43,188 nt of DNA from Brevundimonas abyssalis TAR-001 (GCF_000466985.1 NZ_BATC01000018.1:1-43188); one strand, 5' to 3'; shown: positions 7,163 to 16,109, counted from the first letter of the stretch. The notes: generated by a model not told the origin, from the sequence alone. Made by a program: numbers and translations.

Positions 7163-7969
7163 GTGTTCACCACTGACGCAAAAAGCCTGGCCAGGATGGC
7201 CCCCACGCTGAAACGTGTGCTGATCGTCGATCCCAATGCGACGGCGGCGAAGCTGCTGGTCGAGAGTCTGAAGGGGCTGGGCGTGGGCGTGGTGGTGCAC
7301 CGGGGCGAGGGCCGGGCGGCCCTGGATGTGTGCCGCGAATTCGAGCCCACCCTGATCTTCACCGAGTACAAGGGCCCGAATCTGGACGGGGAGGCCTTCG
7401 CCAAGGCGGTGCGGCGCTCCAATCTGGTCTGCCGCAAGGTTCCGATCATCATGATCACGGCCGAGGCCACGGCCGCCAGCATTCTGGGCGCGCGGGACTC
7501 CGGCGTGCACGAGTTCCTGAGAAAGCCCTTCACCTCCGGCGACCTGACCAAGCGGGTCGAGGTGGTGTCCCTGAAGCCGCGCAACTGGATCGAGGCGGTG
7601 GGCTATGTGGGCCCCGACCGTCGGCGCTTCAACTCGGGCGAATATTCCGGGCCGAGAAAGCGCAAGGCGGACGCGCCGAAGGGCGCCGGAGCCGAGGCGG
7701 CGGCCAAGGACCAGGCCATGCGGATTCTGGCGTCGGCCCACAAACAGTTCGACAGCGACCCCATGCAGGCCCTGCGCGCCATCCGCGAACAGGCCTCGAT
7801 CCTGAAGGCCATCGCCATGAAGGCGTCGGATACGCCGCTGGTGATCGCGACATCGGGCCTGGAGCGGGCGCTGGCGGCGAGCCAGCCGACCCGGGAGCTC
7901 CTGGCCGAGCCGGTTCAGGCGGTGGTCGCCCTGGCGGCGCCCGAGACGCGCGCCGAACTGGCCGCCTGA
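7163..7969 (+). CDS. response-regulator-like protein with degenerate receiver
   Basis: A 268-residue cytoplasmic protein. Residues ~17-133 form a CheY-like receiver (RVLIVDPNATAAKLL, then TLIFTEYKGPNLDG, IIMITAEA, EFLRKPF). Conserved Thr99 and Lys121 are present, but the phosphoacceptor position at the end of strand 3 is Glu68 instead of Asp, and the usual acidic pair after strand 1 is Asp23-Pro24. Such a domain is unlikely to be phosphorylated normally and may mimic the active state. Residues ~150-268 have no recognised output domain: a basic stretch (GPRKRKADAPKGAG), then helices (MQALRAIREQASILKAIAMKA). GTG 7163 is chosen because GGAG lies 6 bp upstream and the family begins there; GTG 7130 and ATG 7196 are alternatives. 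Confidence 0.75.
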   Translation: MFTTDAKSLARMAPTLKRVLIVDPNATAAKLLVESLKGLGVGVVVHRGEGRAALDVCREFEPTLIFTEYKGPNLDGEAFAKAVRRSNLVCRKVPIIMITAEATAASILGARDSGVHEFLRKPFTSGDLTKRVEVVSLKPRNWIEAVGYVGPDRRRFNSGEYSGPRKRKADAPKGAGAEAAAKDQAMRILASAHKQFDSDPMQALRAIREQASILKAIAMKASDTPLVIATSGLERALAASQPTRELLAEPVQAVVALAAPETRAELAA

Positions 7970-8049
7970 CCTGGACGCCGTGACGCGCCCGCAGGCGCTG
8001 TCCGTGCGGCCGTAGCGGCCTTTCGCTCCAGCATCATCCCGGAAATGGA

Positions 8050-8080
8050 AAACCCCCCGCCGGGTTTCGGCGAGGGGTTT
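8050..8080 (-). terminator. intrinsic terminator downstream of tRNA-Ala
   Basis: Stem AAACCCC/GGGGTTT (8050-8056 with 8074-8080), one mismatch, then CGCCG/CGGCG (8058-8062 with 8068-8072) around a 5-base loop. Read on the minus strand the hairpin runs into TTTTCC, fitting termination just after the tRNA. Its AAA/TTT ends could also serve the plus-strand gene ending at 7969. Confidence 0.75.
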
Positions 8081-8081
8081 A

Positions 8082-8157
8082 TGGTGGAGCTAAGCGGAGT
8101 CGAACCGCTGACCTCTTGAATGCCATTCAAGCGCTCTACCAACTGAGCTATAGCCCC
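8082..8157 (-). tRNA. tRNA-Ala (anticodon GGC)
   Basis: A 76-nt cloverleaf on the minus strand. The acceptor stem is GGGGCTA paired with TAGCTCC, the D arm contains AGTTGGTAGA, the anticodon stem is CTTGA/TCAAG with loop ATGGCAT (anticodon GGC, reading GCC and GCU), and the T arm is AGCGG-TTCGACT-CCGCT. The 3' CCA is encoded. A terminator follows immediately. Confidence 0.97.
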
Positions 8158-8275
8158 GAAACTTTCGGGTCGGTCCTCGCCGCCGCCATCGGGATGGGGT
8201 CGGTGAAGGCGGCGGAACCTATGTCAGGCCGATAGGGCGATCAAGCCCTTCAGCCGCCTATTTTTTCATCCCGAT

Positions 8276-8725
8276 TCAGTCGTCGTCCTTCTTGGCGCTT
8301 TTCGTGATTTCCTCGTCGATGGAATCGTCGTCCTCGTCCTCGATGAAGGGCACGGAATCATCGTCGTCGTCGGAGATGTCGTCATCGTCGTCGCCGTCAC
8401 TGACCTTGAGGCCGGCGTCGTCGCTGGTGTCGTCGTCATCGTCGTCCGGCGTCAGGATGGGCTCGTCGCCGCCCTGGTCGATCTCGGGGGCGGTGACTTC
8501 CTCCTCCTCGTCCTCATCGGCGTCGGCGGGCTTGGCCTTGACCTGATCCTCTTCGGTCTCGTCGGCGAAGGGCGCACGGCCCTTGCCGCGTCGAGCCTTG
8601 ACGGCTTCCTCCGGGTCGAACTCGGTGTCGCATTTGGGACAGTGGGCCGGGCGGCGGTTCAGGTCGTAGAACTTCGCCTGGCAGTTCGGGCAGAGTTGCT
8701 TCGCGCCCAGTTCGGGATTGGCCAA
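8276..8725 (-). CDS. TIGR02300-family (FYDLN acid domain) protein
   Basis: A 149-residue protein with an N-terminal zinc-ribbon-like motif [21 protein letters not shown] (four Cys, with the family signature FYDLN). The rest is a very long acidic, Asp-rich and probably disordered tail ending in KKDDD. TTG 8725 ([11 protein letters not shown]) is taken as start because the conserved part begins there, with AAGG upstream; the frame extends to 8779 without conserved sequence. The family is conserved in Alphaproteobacteria with no established function. Repeated GTC/GTCGTC on the plus strand is simply the reverse of Asp codons. It is divergent from aroA. Confidence 0.88.
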   Translation of the reverse strand: MANPELGAKQLCPNCQAKFYDLNRRPAHCPKCDTEFDPEEAVKARRGKGRAPFADETEEDQVKAKPADADEDEEEEVTAPEIDQGGDEPILTPDDDDDDTSDDAGLKVSDGDDDDDISDDDDDSVPFIEDEDDDSIDEEITKSAKKDDD

Positions 8726-8849
8726 GGTTCGAGCCTTACGGTTGGTCGATTTGAATTCGGGCGGCTCCCTTGCCACCACCGGAGGCCGCTGTCAAAAGCG
8801 GATTCCGCGCCAGGCGCATCTGATTGCAATTCGACCCACGGAATCGCGG

Positions 8850-10172
8850 GTGACATTCTCTGAAATTCTGACCGCGCGCCGCTCGCGCGCGCTGACCGGC
8901 GCCGTGCGTGCGCCGGGCGACAAGTCCATGTCCCACAGGGCCCTGATGCTGGGCGGCCTGGCGATGGGCGACACCACCATCGAGGGCCTGCTGGAAGGCG
9001 ACGACATCCTGGCCACTGCCCGGGCGGTCGAAGCGTTCGGCGCACTTGTGCAGCGAACCGGCGACGGCGCCTGGCGGGTCGAAGGGCGGGGCGGCTACCA
9101 GACGCCGTCCGGCGTCATCGACTGCGGCAACGCCGGAACCGGGGTGCGCCTGTTGATGGGCGTGGCGGCCGGGTTCGATCTGTCCGTCACCTTCGATGGC
9201 GACGCCTCGCTGAGAAAGCGGCCCATGAAGCGGGTCACCGGCCCGCTGTCGGACATGGGCGCTCGTTTTGACTGGGGCGGGGCGGAGGACCGGCTGCCCC
9301 TGACGCTGCACGGCGGCGGTCTGAAGGGCATGGTCTATCGCCAGACCGTGGCCTCGGCCCAGGTGAAGTCGGCCATCCTGCTGGCGGGGCTGAATGCGGC
9401 GGGTGAGACGGCGGTGATCGAGCCGGAGCCCAGCCGCGACCACACCGAGCGCATGCTGCGGGCCTTTGGAGCGGTGGTTTACGTGTCCGAGACCGGGGAG
9501 GGGCGCGTGGCGCGACTGCAGGGTGGGCAGCGACTGACGGGGACCCATGTGGCGGTGCCGGGCGATCCGTCCTCGGCCGCCTTTCCGCTGGCGGCGGGGC
9601 TGATCGTTCCGGGCTCGGTGGTGACGGTCGAGGGGGTGATGCTGAATCCCCTGCGCACCGGCCTGTTCCAGACCTGGATCGAGATGGGCGCGGATCTGAC
9701 CATCGCCAACCGGCGCATGGCGGGCGGCGAGGAGGTCGGCGACGTCACCGCGCGGCATTCGGCTTTGAAGGGGATCACGGTCCCGACCGAGCGGGCGGCC
9801 TCCATGATCGACGAATATCCGATCCTGTCGGCCACGGCGGCCTATGCGGAAGGCGCGACCGTGATGCGTGGCATCGGCGAGATGCGGGTCAAGGAAAGCG
9901 ACCGGATTTCGCTCATGGCCGCCGGATTGGCCGCGTGCGGGGTCAAGGTTGAGGAAGAGCCGGAGGGCTTCATCGTCACCGGCAGTCCGTGCGTGCAGGG
10001 CGGCGCCACCGTGCGCACGGCCCACGACCACCGCATCGCCATGAGCCATCTGGTGCTGGGGCTGAACAGCGAAGAGCCGGTCGCGGTGGATGATCCCGGC
10101 ATGATCGCCACCAGCTTTCCGGGGTTCGTGGAGTTGATGCAGGGACTGGGGGCCTCTATCGAGCCCCGATGA
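8850..10172 (+). CDS. aroA: 3-phosphoshikimate 1-carboxyvinyltransferase (EPSP synthase), class II-like
   Basis: Transfers enolpyruvyl from PEP to shikimate-3-phosphate in aromatic amino acid synthesis. From GTG 8850 it is 440 residues. Motifs seen are [10 protein letters not shown] (phosphate/PEP site, 21-30), GNAGTG (93-98), [40 protein letters not shown] and RVKESDR. GDKS, RDHTE and SAQVK match class II (CP4-like) signatures, but the class II NxTR motif reads NPLR here, and the position that is Ala in CP4 is Gly96. ATG 8718 would add 44 unconserved residues, so GTG 8850 is preferred. The stop overlaps the cmk start (ATGA). Confidence 0.95.
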   Translation: MTFSEILTARRSRALTGAVRAPGDKSMSHRALMLGGLAMGDTTIEGLLEGDDILATARAVEAFGALVQRTGDGAWRVEGRGGYQTPSGVIDCGNAGTGVRLLMGVAAGFDLSVTFDGDASLRKRPMKRVTGPLSDMGARFDWGGAEDRLPLTLHGGGLKGMVYRQTVASAQVKSAILLAGLNAAGETAVIEPEPSRDHTERMLRAFGAVVYVSETGEGRVARLQGGQRLTGTHVAVPGDPSSAAFPLAAGLIVPGSVVTVEGVMLNPLRTGLFQTWIEMGADLTIANRRMAGGEEVGDVTARHSALKGITVPTERAASMIDEYPILSATAAYAEGATVMRGIGEMRVKESDRISLMAAGLAACGVKVEEEPEGFIVTGSPCVQGGATVRTAHDHRIAMSHLVLGLNSEEPVAVDDPGMIATSFPGFVELMQGLGASIEPR

Positions 10173-10818
10173 CCCCCTCCCTCATCATCGCCGTCGACGG
10201 CCCGGCCGCCTCGGGCAAGGGCTCCATCGCCTCGCGCCTGGCGGCCCATTACGGCCTGCCGCACCTGGATACAGGGCTGCTATACCGCGCCACCGGGCTG
10301 AAGGTCCTGGCGGCGGGGGATGATCTGGCGACGCCGAGGCCGCGACGCGGGCGGCCGGGAGCGTCACGCCGGGCGACCTGATCGACGAAGCGGCCCTGAC
10401 CAGCCGGGGGGCGGGCGAGGCGGCCAGCCGCGTGGCGTCCCACCCCGGGGTGCGTGCGGCGCTGCTGAAGCTGCAGCAGGATTTCGCCAGGCAGGCGGGC
10501 GGGGCGGTTCTGGACGGACGCGACATTGGCACGGTGATCGCGCCGGACGCGCCGGTGAAGCTGTTCGTGACGGCCAGACCCGAGACGCGGGCGCACCGCC
10601 GCTGGCTGCAGCTGACGGGGCGGGGCGAGGCCATCGCCTTCGACGACATGCTGGCCGACATCATCCGGCGGGACGAGCGCGACGCCGGACGCGGCGCGGC
10701 CCCCATGGTCATGGCCGACGACGCGGTCTTGCTGGACACCACCGAAATGGATATAGAGGCCGCCTTCGATGCGGCCCGCCGCGTCGTCGAGGCGGCGCGC
10801 GTCCGGCACGGGTTCTAG
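10169..10818 (+). CDS. cmk: cytidylate kinase, one frameshift
   Basis: Phosphorylates CMP and dCMP with ATP. The first frame holds the P-loop GPAASGKGS (11-19) and [22 protein letters not shown]. After about 10330 a base is missing (gcGgac) and the protein continues in another frame as [12 protein letters not shown]…, including the CMP-kinase marks [28 protein letters not shown] and RDERDAGRG. With one base added the length is 216 residues, normal for the family. It sits between aroA and rpsA, a common proteobacterial arrangement. An essential kinase is unlikely to be truly broken, so a sequencing deletion is the best explanation. Confidence 0.93.
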
Positions 10819-10979
10819 AACCCCGCGGACAAATCCAACGCACCGGTCCCTCGACGAGCCGCGGGCGTTCAGGCCGGTTTTTCATGCCGCCCGCATCGCC
10901 ACTGCCTGACATCTCCTTTCAACCGCCGCGCGGATTCCGTTCGCGCGCCAAACTCTTTTTCAGAAACAACACCAACCTC
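10819..10979 (+). promoter_or_regulatory. rpsA leader region
   Basis: The 161 bp between cmk and rpsA contain an inverted repeat CCCGCGG (10822-10828) / CCGCGGG (10859-10865) and a T-run near 10878. The last ~30 bases before the start are A/C-rich (CAGAAACAACACCAACCTC). There is no Shine-Dalgarno sequence next to the rpsA ATG. This fits an unstructured S1-binding leader used for translational autocontrol, as known for rpsA in enterobacteria; the role here is inferred. Confidence 0.4.
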
Positions 10980-12683
10980 ATGACCGACACACTCACCCCC
11001 ACCCGCGACGATTTCGCCGCCCTTCTGGACGAACAGCTTTCCGGCCGTGATCTCGGCGAAGGCCAGGTCGTCCATGGCCGCGTCGTCGGCATCGAAAAGG
11101 ACATCGTCATCGTCGATGTCGGCCTGAAGACCGAAGGCCGCATCGCCATGCGCGAGTTCGGCCAGGGCGACGGCGCCGACCTGCCCAAGGTGGGCGACAA
11201 CGTCGAGGTCTATCTGGAGCGCGTCGAGAACGCGCTGGGCGAAGCGGTCATCAGCCGCGACAAGGCCCGCCGCGAGGAAGCCTGGACCCGTCTGGAAGGC
11301 GTGTTCGCCGATGAGCAGCCGGTCATGGGCGCCATCGTCGGCCGCGTGAAGGGCGGCTTCACCGTCGATCTGGGCGGCGCCTCGGCGTTCCTGCCCGGTT
11401 CGCAGGTGGACATCCGTCCCGTGCGCGACGTCGGCCCGCTGATGGGCAAGGAGCAGCCCTTCGCGATCCTGAAGATGGACCGTCCGCGCGGCAACATCGT
11501 CGTCTCGCGTCGCGCCATCCTGGAAGAAGCCCGCGCCGAGCAGCGCACCGAGCTGGTCGGCCAGCTGGCCGAGGGCGAAGTCCGCGACGGCGTGGTCAAG
11601 AACATCACCGACTACGGCGCGTTCGTGGATCTGGGCGGCATCGACGGCCTGCTGCACGTCACCGACATGAGCTGGAAGCGCGTGTCCCACCCGTCGCAGG
11701 TCCTGGCCGTGGGCGACACGGTCAAGGTGCAGATCATCAAGATCAACCCGGACACCCAGCGCATCAGCCTCGGCATGAAGCAGCTGCAGGCCGACCCGTG
11801 GGAAGGCGTCGAGGCCAAGTACCCGGCCGGCGCCAAGATGACGGGCCGCATCACCAACATCACCGACTACGGAGCCTTCGTGGAGCTGGAGGCCGGCGTC
11901 GAGGGCCTGGTGCACGTCTCGGAAATGTCCTGGACCAAGAAGAACGTCCATCCGGGCAAGATCGTCTCCACCTCGCAGGAAGTGGATGTGGTCGTCCTGG
12001 ACGTGGACAGCGCCAAGCGCCGCATCTCGCTGGGCCTGAAGCAGGCCCAGAACAACCCGTGGGAAGCCTTCGTCGAAGCCCACCCGATCGGCTCGACCGT
12101 CGAGGGCGAAGTCAAGAACGCCACCGAGTTCGGCCTGTTCGTGGGCCTGGACAACGACATCGACGGCATGGTGCACCTGTCCGATCTGGACTGGAACGTC
12201 TCCGGCGAGGAAGCCATCCAGCGCTACCACAAGGGCGAGACCATCAAGGCCAAGGTGCTGGACGTGGACATCGAGAAGGAGCGCGTCTCCCTGGGCGTCA
12301 AGCAACTGGGCGGCGACCCCATGGAAGGCGACACCTACCGCAAGGGTCAGCAGATCACCGTCACCGTGACGGCGATCGAGAGCGGCGGCATCGAGGTCAA
12401 GTTCGGCGAGGATGACACCCCGGTTTCGGCCTTCATCCGGAAGTCCGACCTGTCGCGCGACCGCGCCGAGCAGCGCCCCGAGCGCTACGCCGTGGGTGAC
12501 CGCGCCGACGCCATGATCACCTCCGTGGACAAGGCCACCCGCCGCGTCTCGGTGTCGATCAAGGCGCTGGAGATGAAGGACGAGAAGGAAGCCATCGATC
12601 AGTTCGGGTCCTCGGACTCCGGCGCGTCGCTGGGTGACATCCTGGGCGCGGCCCTGCGCGAGAAGGCCGGCTCCAAGGAGTAG
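10980..12683 (+). CDS. rpsA: 30S ribosomal protein S1
   Basis: A 567-residue protein with six S1 (OB-fold) repeats, at about residues 28-95, 112-178, 195-265, 282-352, 369-440 and 456-526. Clear repeats are DGVVKNITDYGAFVDLGGIDG, TGRITNITDYGAFVELEAGVEG and EGEVKNATEFGLFVGLDNDIDG. It binds mRNA leaders and helps 30S initiation. ATG 10980 gives the usual N-terminus MTDTLTPTRDDFAALL; longer in-frame extensions are not conserved. Codon use is strongly optimised (CTG, GTC, AAG), as for a highly expressed gene. A strong terminator follows. Confidence 0.97.
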   Translation: MTDTLTPTRDDFAALLDEQLSGRDLGEGQVVHGRVVGIEKDIVIVDVGLKTEGRIAMREFGQGDGADLPKVGDNVEVYLERVENALGEAVISRDKARREEAWTRLEGVFADEQPVMGAIVGRVKGGFTVDLGGASAFLPGSQVDIRPVRDVGPLMGKEQPFAILKMDRPRGNIVVSRRAILEEARAEQRTELVGQLAEGEVRDGVVKNITDYGAFVDLGGIDGLLHVTDMSWKRVSHPSQVLAVGDTVKVQIIKINPDTQRISLGMKQLQADPWEGVEAKYPAGAKMTGRITNITDYGAFVELEAGVEGLVHVSEMSWTKKNVHPGKIVSTSQEVDVVVLDVDSAKRRISLGLKQAQNNPWEAFVEAHPIGSTVEGEVKNATEFGLFVGLDNDIDGMVHLSDLDWNVSGEEAIQRYHKGETIKAKVLDVDIEKERVSLGVKQLGGDPMEGDTYRKGQQITVTVTAIESGGIEVKFGEDDTPVSAFIRKSDLSRDRAEQRPERYAVGDRADAMITSVDKATRRVSVSIKALEMKDEKEAIDQFGSSDSGASLGDILGAALREKAGSKE

Positions 12684-12709
12684 GCCTTCGCCCCATCGAA
12701 GACGGATCA

Positions 12710-12738
12710 GGCGGCCGGGGCGACCCGGCCGCCTTTTT
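12710..12738 (+). terminator. intrinsic terminator after rpsA
   Basis: Perfect 10-bp stem GGCGGCCGGG (12710-12719) / CCCGGCCGCC (12724-12733) with loop GCGA, followed directly by five T (12734-12738). It ends the aroA-cmk-rpsA transcript. Confidence 0.95.
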
Positions 12739-12887
12739 CACATCCATTGAAGATTAAGGACGAATTCGCGTCTGAATCGCGTGTGGGGCTTTATTCGCAG
12801 GGCCAAGGATGGCTAAGGTCGGGGCTTAGATGTCGCCCGGACGCGCGCCGGGGGCCGGGAACATCACATGGCGGGGGCCGATCACCG

Positions 12888-13178
12888 ATGATCAAGTCGC
12901 AGCTCATCGAAAAGCTGGCCGCGGAAAACACCCACCTCACCCAGGCGGAGGTTGAGCGGGTGGTGAACATCGTGCTGGACCGGATGATCGACGCCATGAG
13001 CGGCGGAGGCCGGGTTGAGCTGCGCGGTTTCGGCGCTTTTTCGGTGCGTTCGCGGCCGGCCCGGGCGGGCCGCAACCCGCGCACGGGCGAGGCGGTGGAG
13101 GTGCCGGCCAAGTCTGTGCCCTTCTTCAAGAGCGGCAAGGAGCTTCGCGAGCGGCTCAACGCCTCGGGCGACGCCTGA
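12888..13178 (+). CDS. ihfB: integration host factor subunit beta
   Basis: A 96-residue HU/IHF-family DNA-bending protein. It begins [21 protein letters not shown], has the body [15 protein letters not shown] and carries the beta-arm motif [20 protein letters not shown], whose Pro intercalates into DNA. The C-terminal helix is [16 protein letters not shown]-beta follows rpsA in many proteobacteria, which supports this over HU or IHF-alpha. A GGGGG run lies upstream of ATG 12888. The 149-bp gap after the rpsA terminator implies its own promoter. Confidence 0.93.
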   Translation: MIKSQLIEKLAAENTHLTQAEVERVVNIVLDRMIDAMSGGGRVELRGFGAFSVRSRPARAGRNPRTGEAVEVPAKSVPFFKSGKELRERLNASGDA

Positions 13179-13185
13179 ATACGTC

Positions 13186-13662
13186 ATGGACAGCCGCTGG
13201 CGCATCGCCCCGGCCGATTTCGAAGATCTCCGCCTGCTGGATCTGCTGCGGCTTCACCTGGAGGCCATGCGGCGGTGGTCGCCGCCTGACAGCGTGCATG
13301 CGCTGGACCTGTCGGGGCTCCAGGCGCCGGGGGTCACCCTGTTCGCCCTGTGGGAGGGCGAGACCCTGCTGGCCATGGGCGCGCTCAAGACCAGCCGTGA
13401 CGGCGTCGGCGAGATCAAGTCCATGCGCACCCATCCGGATCATCTCGGGCGCGGCGCCGGGCGCGCCATGCTGGAGCATCTGATCGCCGAGGCCGCGCAG
13501 CTGGAATGCAGGTGCGTGAGCCTGGAAACCGGATCGGGCGAGGCGTTCGAACCGGCGCTGAACCTGTACCGCCGGCGCGGGTTCAGGAACGGACCGGCCT
13601 TCGGCGACTATGAAGCGACCGATTTCAACCAGTTTCTCCATCTCGACCTGACGCCCGGCTGA
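13186..13662 (+). CDS. GNAT-family acetyltransferase
   Basis: A 158-residue N-acetyltransferase of the single-domain GNAT type. Motif A, which binds acetyl-CoA pyrophosphate, reads KSMRTHPDHLGRGAGRAML (R-x-x-G-x-G/A). Motif B includes LYRRRGFRNGPAFGDY. Overall it resembles the PhnO/YhbS-like group with a substrate that cannot be predicted. ATG 13186 lies 7 bp after the ihfB stop, so the two are probably co-transcribed. Confidence 0.85.
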   Translation: MDSRWRIAPADFEDLRLLDLLRLHLEAMRRWSPPDSVHALDLSGLQAPGVTLFALWEGETLLAMGALKTSRDGVGEIKSMRTHPDHLGRGAGRAMLEHLIAEAAQLECRCVSLETGSGEAFEPALNLYRRRGFRNGPAFGDYEATDFNQFLHLDLTPG

Positions 13663-13685
13663 GGCGTCGCAAGCAGGAGCAAGGC

Positions 13686-14111
13686 ATGGGCCTCATCAAG
13701 GAATTCCGCGAGTTCGCCGTTCGCGGCAATGTGGTGGATCTGGCCGTCGGCATCATCATCGGGGCGGCCTTCAGTGGCATCGTCCAGGCCCTGGTCAACG
13801 GGGTGATCATGCCGCCGGTCGGCCTTCTGTTCGGCGGCGTCGATTTCGCCGAGTTGAAGTGGGTGCTGGTCCCGGAGAACCCGGCCACCGAGGCGGTGGA
13901 GGAGGTGGCGATCCAGTACGGGGCCTTCGTCAACACCGTGGTTCAGTTCGTGATCGTGGCCTTCGCGGTCTTCCTGCTGGTGAAGGGGATCAACGGCATG
14001 CGGCGCAAGCAGGCGGCCGAGCCGACGCCCGAGACGCCCCCGGCGCCCACGCCCACCGAGGCGCTGCTGGCCGAGATTCGCGACGAACTGAAGGCGCGGC
14101 CCAGAGTCTGA
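13686..14111 (+). CDS. mscL: large-conductance mechanosensitive channel
   Basis: A 141-residue inner-membrane channel that opens under membrane tension and releases solutes during osmotic downshock. The cytoplasmic helix is MGLIKEFREFAVRGNVVDLAVG. TM1 continues through the pore-lining IIIGAAFSGIVQALVNGVIMP. A periplasmic loop follows, then TM2 (VNTVVQFVIVAFAVFLLVKGIN) and a C-terminal helix (EALLAEIRDELKA). GGAG lies upstream of ATG 13686. Length is normal. Confidence 0.96.
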   Translation: MGLIKEFREFAVRGNVVDLAVGIIIGAAFSGIVQALVNGVIMPPVGLLFGGVDFAELKWVLVPENPATEAVEEVAIQYGAFVNTVVQFVIVAFAVFLLVKGINGMRRKQAAEPTPETPPAPTPTEALLAEIRDELKARPRV

Positions 14112-14118
14112 TCCGGAT

Positions 14119-15204
14119 TCAGGCCGCAGGGACCGGGCGCAGGCAGAAGCTGTAGTCGCCGTCGAAGGGAGTCGGCGACCAGCCCGCCCGCATCCGCGCG
14201 GCATGTTCGGGGGCGAAGCGGGCGTGGCCATGGCCCCAGCCGCCCTCGCGACGGGCGCGGCGCGCCAACGGCCCGAGGGCCTCCAGCATGTCCGGCGAGA
14301 CCACCTGGAGCCGCACCTTGGCCGCGCCCAGACGCCGCGCATTGGCGATCAGTGCGCCGGTCAGGACGCCGGCCGCATCAGGCTCGTCCTTCAGGGTGAC
14401 AAGGTCGATGATGTCCAGGACCGGCGGCTCCAGGCGGCTCATCTTGGCCATCTGCGCCAACAGCCAGCCGGTGACAGCGCCGTCCCGGCGGTAGGCCAGC
14501 AGGATGGGCGGCAGGGTTCCGTCCGGCTCGCCCAATCTCCAGCGCAGGGTTTCGGCGCTGCGGTCGGCGAGCACGCGGCCTTCGGATCTGAGTCGGGACC
14601 AGAACAGACTCCAGTCGTCATCGAACCCGTCCAGGGGGGTCACCTGCGGGGGCAATCTCAGCGCCGGGTTTCGGCCGAGACGGCGGTTCATCAGACGTTC
14701 GGGACCGGGCCTGCCGCTGAGATCCGGCGCCAGCCTGCGGATGACCCCGGCGCCGGCGGCGGCCATCGGATCGATCATCCATGTCAGCTTCAACGCATGG
14801 GCGCCCTCCGGCCAGGGGGACAGACCATGCCGACGGTAGAGCGGCGCCGACAGGGCGTTGGCGTTCAGGGTGTAGAACAGCGCCACGTCCGTCCGGTTCA
14901 TGATCCTGCGGATGAGACGTCCCGCCACGCCCTTCAGTTCCGGCGGCACGATGATGGAATAGCCGGAGACGCCCAGGACCGGCTGGTCGCCGATCCAGAA
15001 CCGCTGTGGAAACTGGCCCACGAAGGCGGCGCGTCCCGCCTCGTCCTCCGCCAGCCAGCCGATGGGAAAGTCGGCAGGGCGCGCCGGGTTGGCGGCCAGC
15101 CAGCGCCAGCCCTCGGCAGAGCGCGCGGGCCAGTCCACCGCGCTGTGCAGGGCGTCGACGACGGGGGCGTCGGCGGGCGTGAAGGGGCGGAGATGCAGTG
15201 ACAT
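14119..15204 (-). CDS. two-domain GNAT-like acetyltransferase
   Basis: A 361-residue protein. The N-terminal half starts MSLHLRPFTPADAPVVDALHSAV, a typical GNAT beginning, and includes PVLGVSGYSIIVPPELKGVAGRLI, resembling the V/R-G-x-x-L/A region. The C-terminal half (LRWRLGEPDGTLPPILLAYRRDGAVTGWLLAQ) looks like a second GNAT-like domain, as in proteins that modify lipid-linked or cell-envelope sugars. ATG 15204 is chosen because the conserved start lies there. It converges on mscL with 7 bp between the stops. Substrate unknown. Confidence 0.65.
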   Translation of the reverse strand: MSLHLRPFTPADAPVVDALHSAVDWPARSAEGWRWLAANPARPADFPIGWLAEDEAGRAAFVGQFPQRFWIGDQPVLGVSGYSIIVPPELKGVAGRLIRRIMNRTDVALFYTLNANALSAPLYRRHGLSPWPEGAHALKLTWMIDPMAAAGAGVIRRLAPDLSGRPGPERLMNRRLGRNPALRLPPQVTPLDGFDDDWSLFWSRLRSEGRVLADRSAETLRWRLGEPDGTLPPILLAYRRDGAVTGWLLAQMAKMSRLEPPVLDIIDLVTLKDEPDAAGVLTGALIANARRLGAAKVRLQVVSPDMLEALGPLARRARREGGWGHGHARFAPEHAARMRAGWSPTPFDGDYSFCLRPVPAA

Positions 15205-15329
15205 GACAGGCCGGCAAGTTCCAGGACCCCAGCATCGCGACCAAAACTTTTGATATGATGACCGCCGAAGCGGAGCCTGGGCCCGTCCGTGCACGCATGA
15301 CTGTCATGATCCCGGACTAGGTTCCGGCC

Positions 15330-16109
15330 ATGTTCGCCCTGCCCCTGTTTCGTCGACCCGTCAGCCGGGCTCAAGCCGCGACCGAGGTCGTTCTGGCCGT
15401 GCTTCTGGCGTTGCAGCCGGTGCTCTGGGCCTGGACGCTCGGCGGAGCAGGGCGAGGGCAGACGGAGGCGGCGGCCCTGACGATCGGGCCGGCGCCTGCG
15501 GCGCATGCGCACCCCGGGGACGACCCCTTCTTCGGAACTGTGGGCGATGCCGCCCCCCTGACGCCGCACACTCTCTACGCCGTGCGCGCGGGCGCACGGG
15601 CCGGCGCGATCATTGCCGGGCCGGACGGCGTGCAGAAGGCCGTCCGCGTCGGCGAGACGGTCAGCGAGGGCGTCGTACTGGCCGCCGTGGCCACGGATCA
15701 TGTGGTGCTGGGCCATGGCCGGACCCGGACACGGCTCGACTTCCCGGCGGCGCCGCCCGCAGCGAACCCCGGCCCGGCGCAACCCGTCATGGCCGCGACG
15801 GGTCAGGCCGCGGCGGGCCAGGCCACAGCGGGTCCGGGCGCTGCCGATCCCGCCACCTACGCCACGGCCCTGCGGCCGGTCTCCGCCAACGGCGCCGACG
15901 GCTATGTGTGGAGGCCGGGAACCGACGGCGGCGTTCTGGCGGCCGCGCGGCTGAGACCGGGTGATGTGATCCTGCGCATCAACGGCACGCCCTTTGATCG
16001 TTCCGAACGGCTGGAGGAGCTGGCGGCGGACATCGCCGCCGGACACGCGGTCGATCTTGAATACCGACGGAATGGCTCGGTGTTTTCAATTCGATACACG
16101 CCGGAATAA
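15330..16109 (+). CDS. GspC-like T2SS protein (paralog outside the main operon)
   Basis: A 259-residue inner-membrane protein. It has a short cytoplasmic start, one membrane segment at ~20-38 (TEVVLAVLLALQPVLWAWTL), a homology-region domain (~60-135, FGTVGDAAPL… with GVVLAAVATDHVVLGHGRTRTRLDF), a Pro/Ala/Gly linker and a C-terminal PDZ-like domain (VLAAARLRPGDVILRINGTPFD). This is the GspC layout, the link between the platform and the secretin. A second gspC opens the main operon at 20563. The two flank the lipoprotein and receptor genes, so this copy may be tied to that substrate. The downstream 166 bp are AT-rich and hold a likely promoter. Confidence 0.75.
   Translation: MFALPLFRRPVSRAQAATEVVLAVLLALQPVLWAWTLGGAGRGQTEAAALTIGPAPAAHAHPGDDPFFGTVGDAAPLTPHTLYAVRAGARAGAIIAGPDGVQKAVRVGETVSEGVVLAAVATDHVVLGHGRTRTRLDFPAAPPAANPGPAQPVMAATGQAAAGQATAGPGAADPATYATALRPVSANGADGYVWRPGTDGGVLAAARLRPGDVILRINGTPFDRSERLEELAADIAAGHAVDLEYRRNGSVFSIRYTPE

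Noticed and set aside
8290..8460. Dense GTC/GTCGTC repeat resembling a microsatellite
   Set aside because: It is the reverse complement of Asp codons in the acidic tail of the TIGR02300 protein, so explained by coding.
10869..12305. Minus-strand open frame of 478 codons opposite rpsA
   Set aside because: Antisense shadow of the six S1 repeats; the apparent repeats are the reverse of the S1 coding repeats.
12752..12766. CtrA box upstream of ihfB (TTAA-N7-TTAA)
   Set aside because: Only the first TTAA fits; the second half is TTCG. Too weak to claim.
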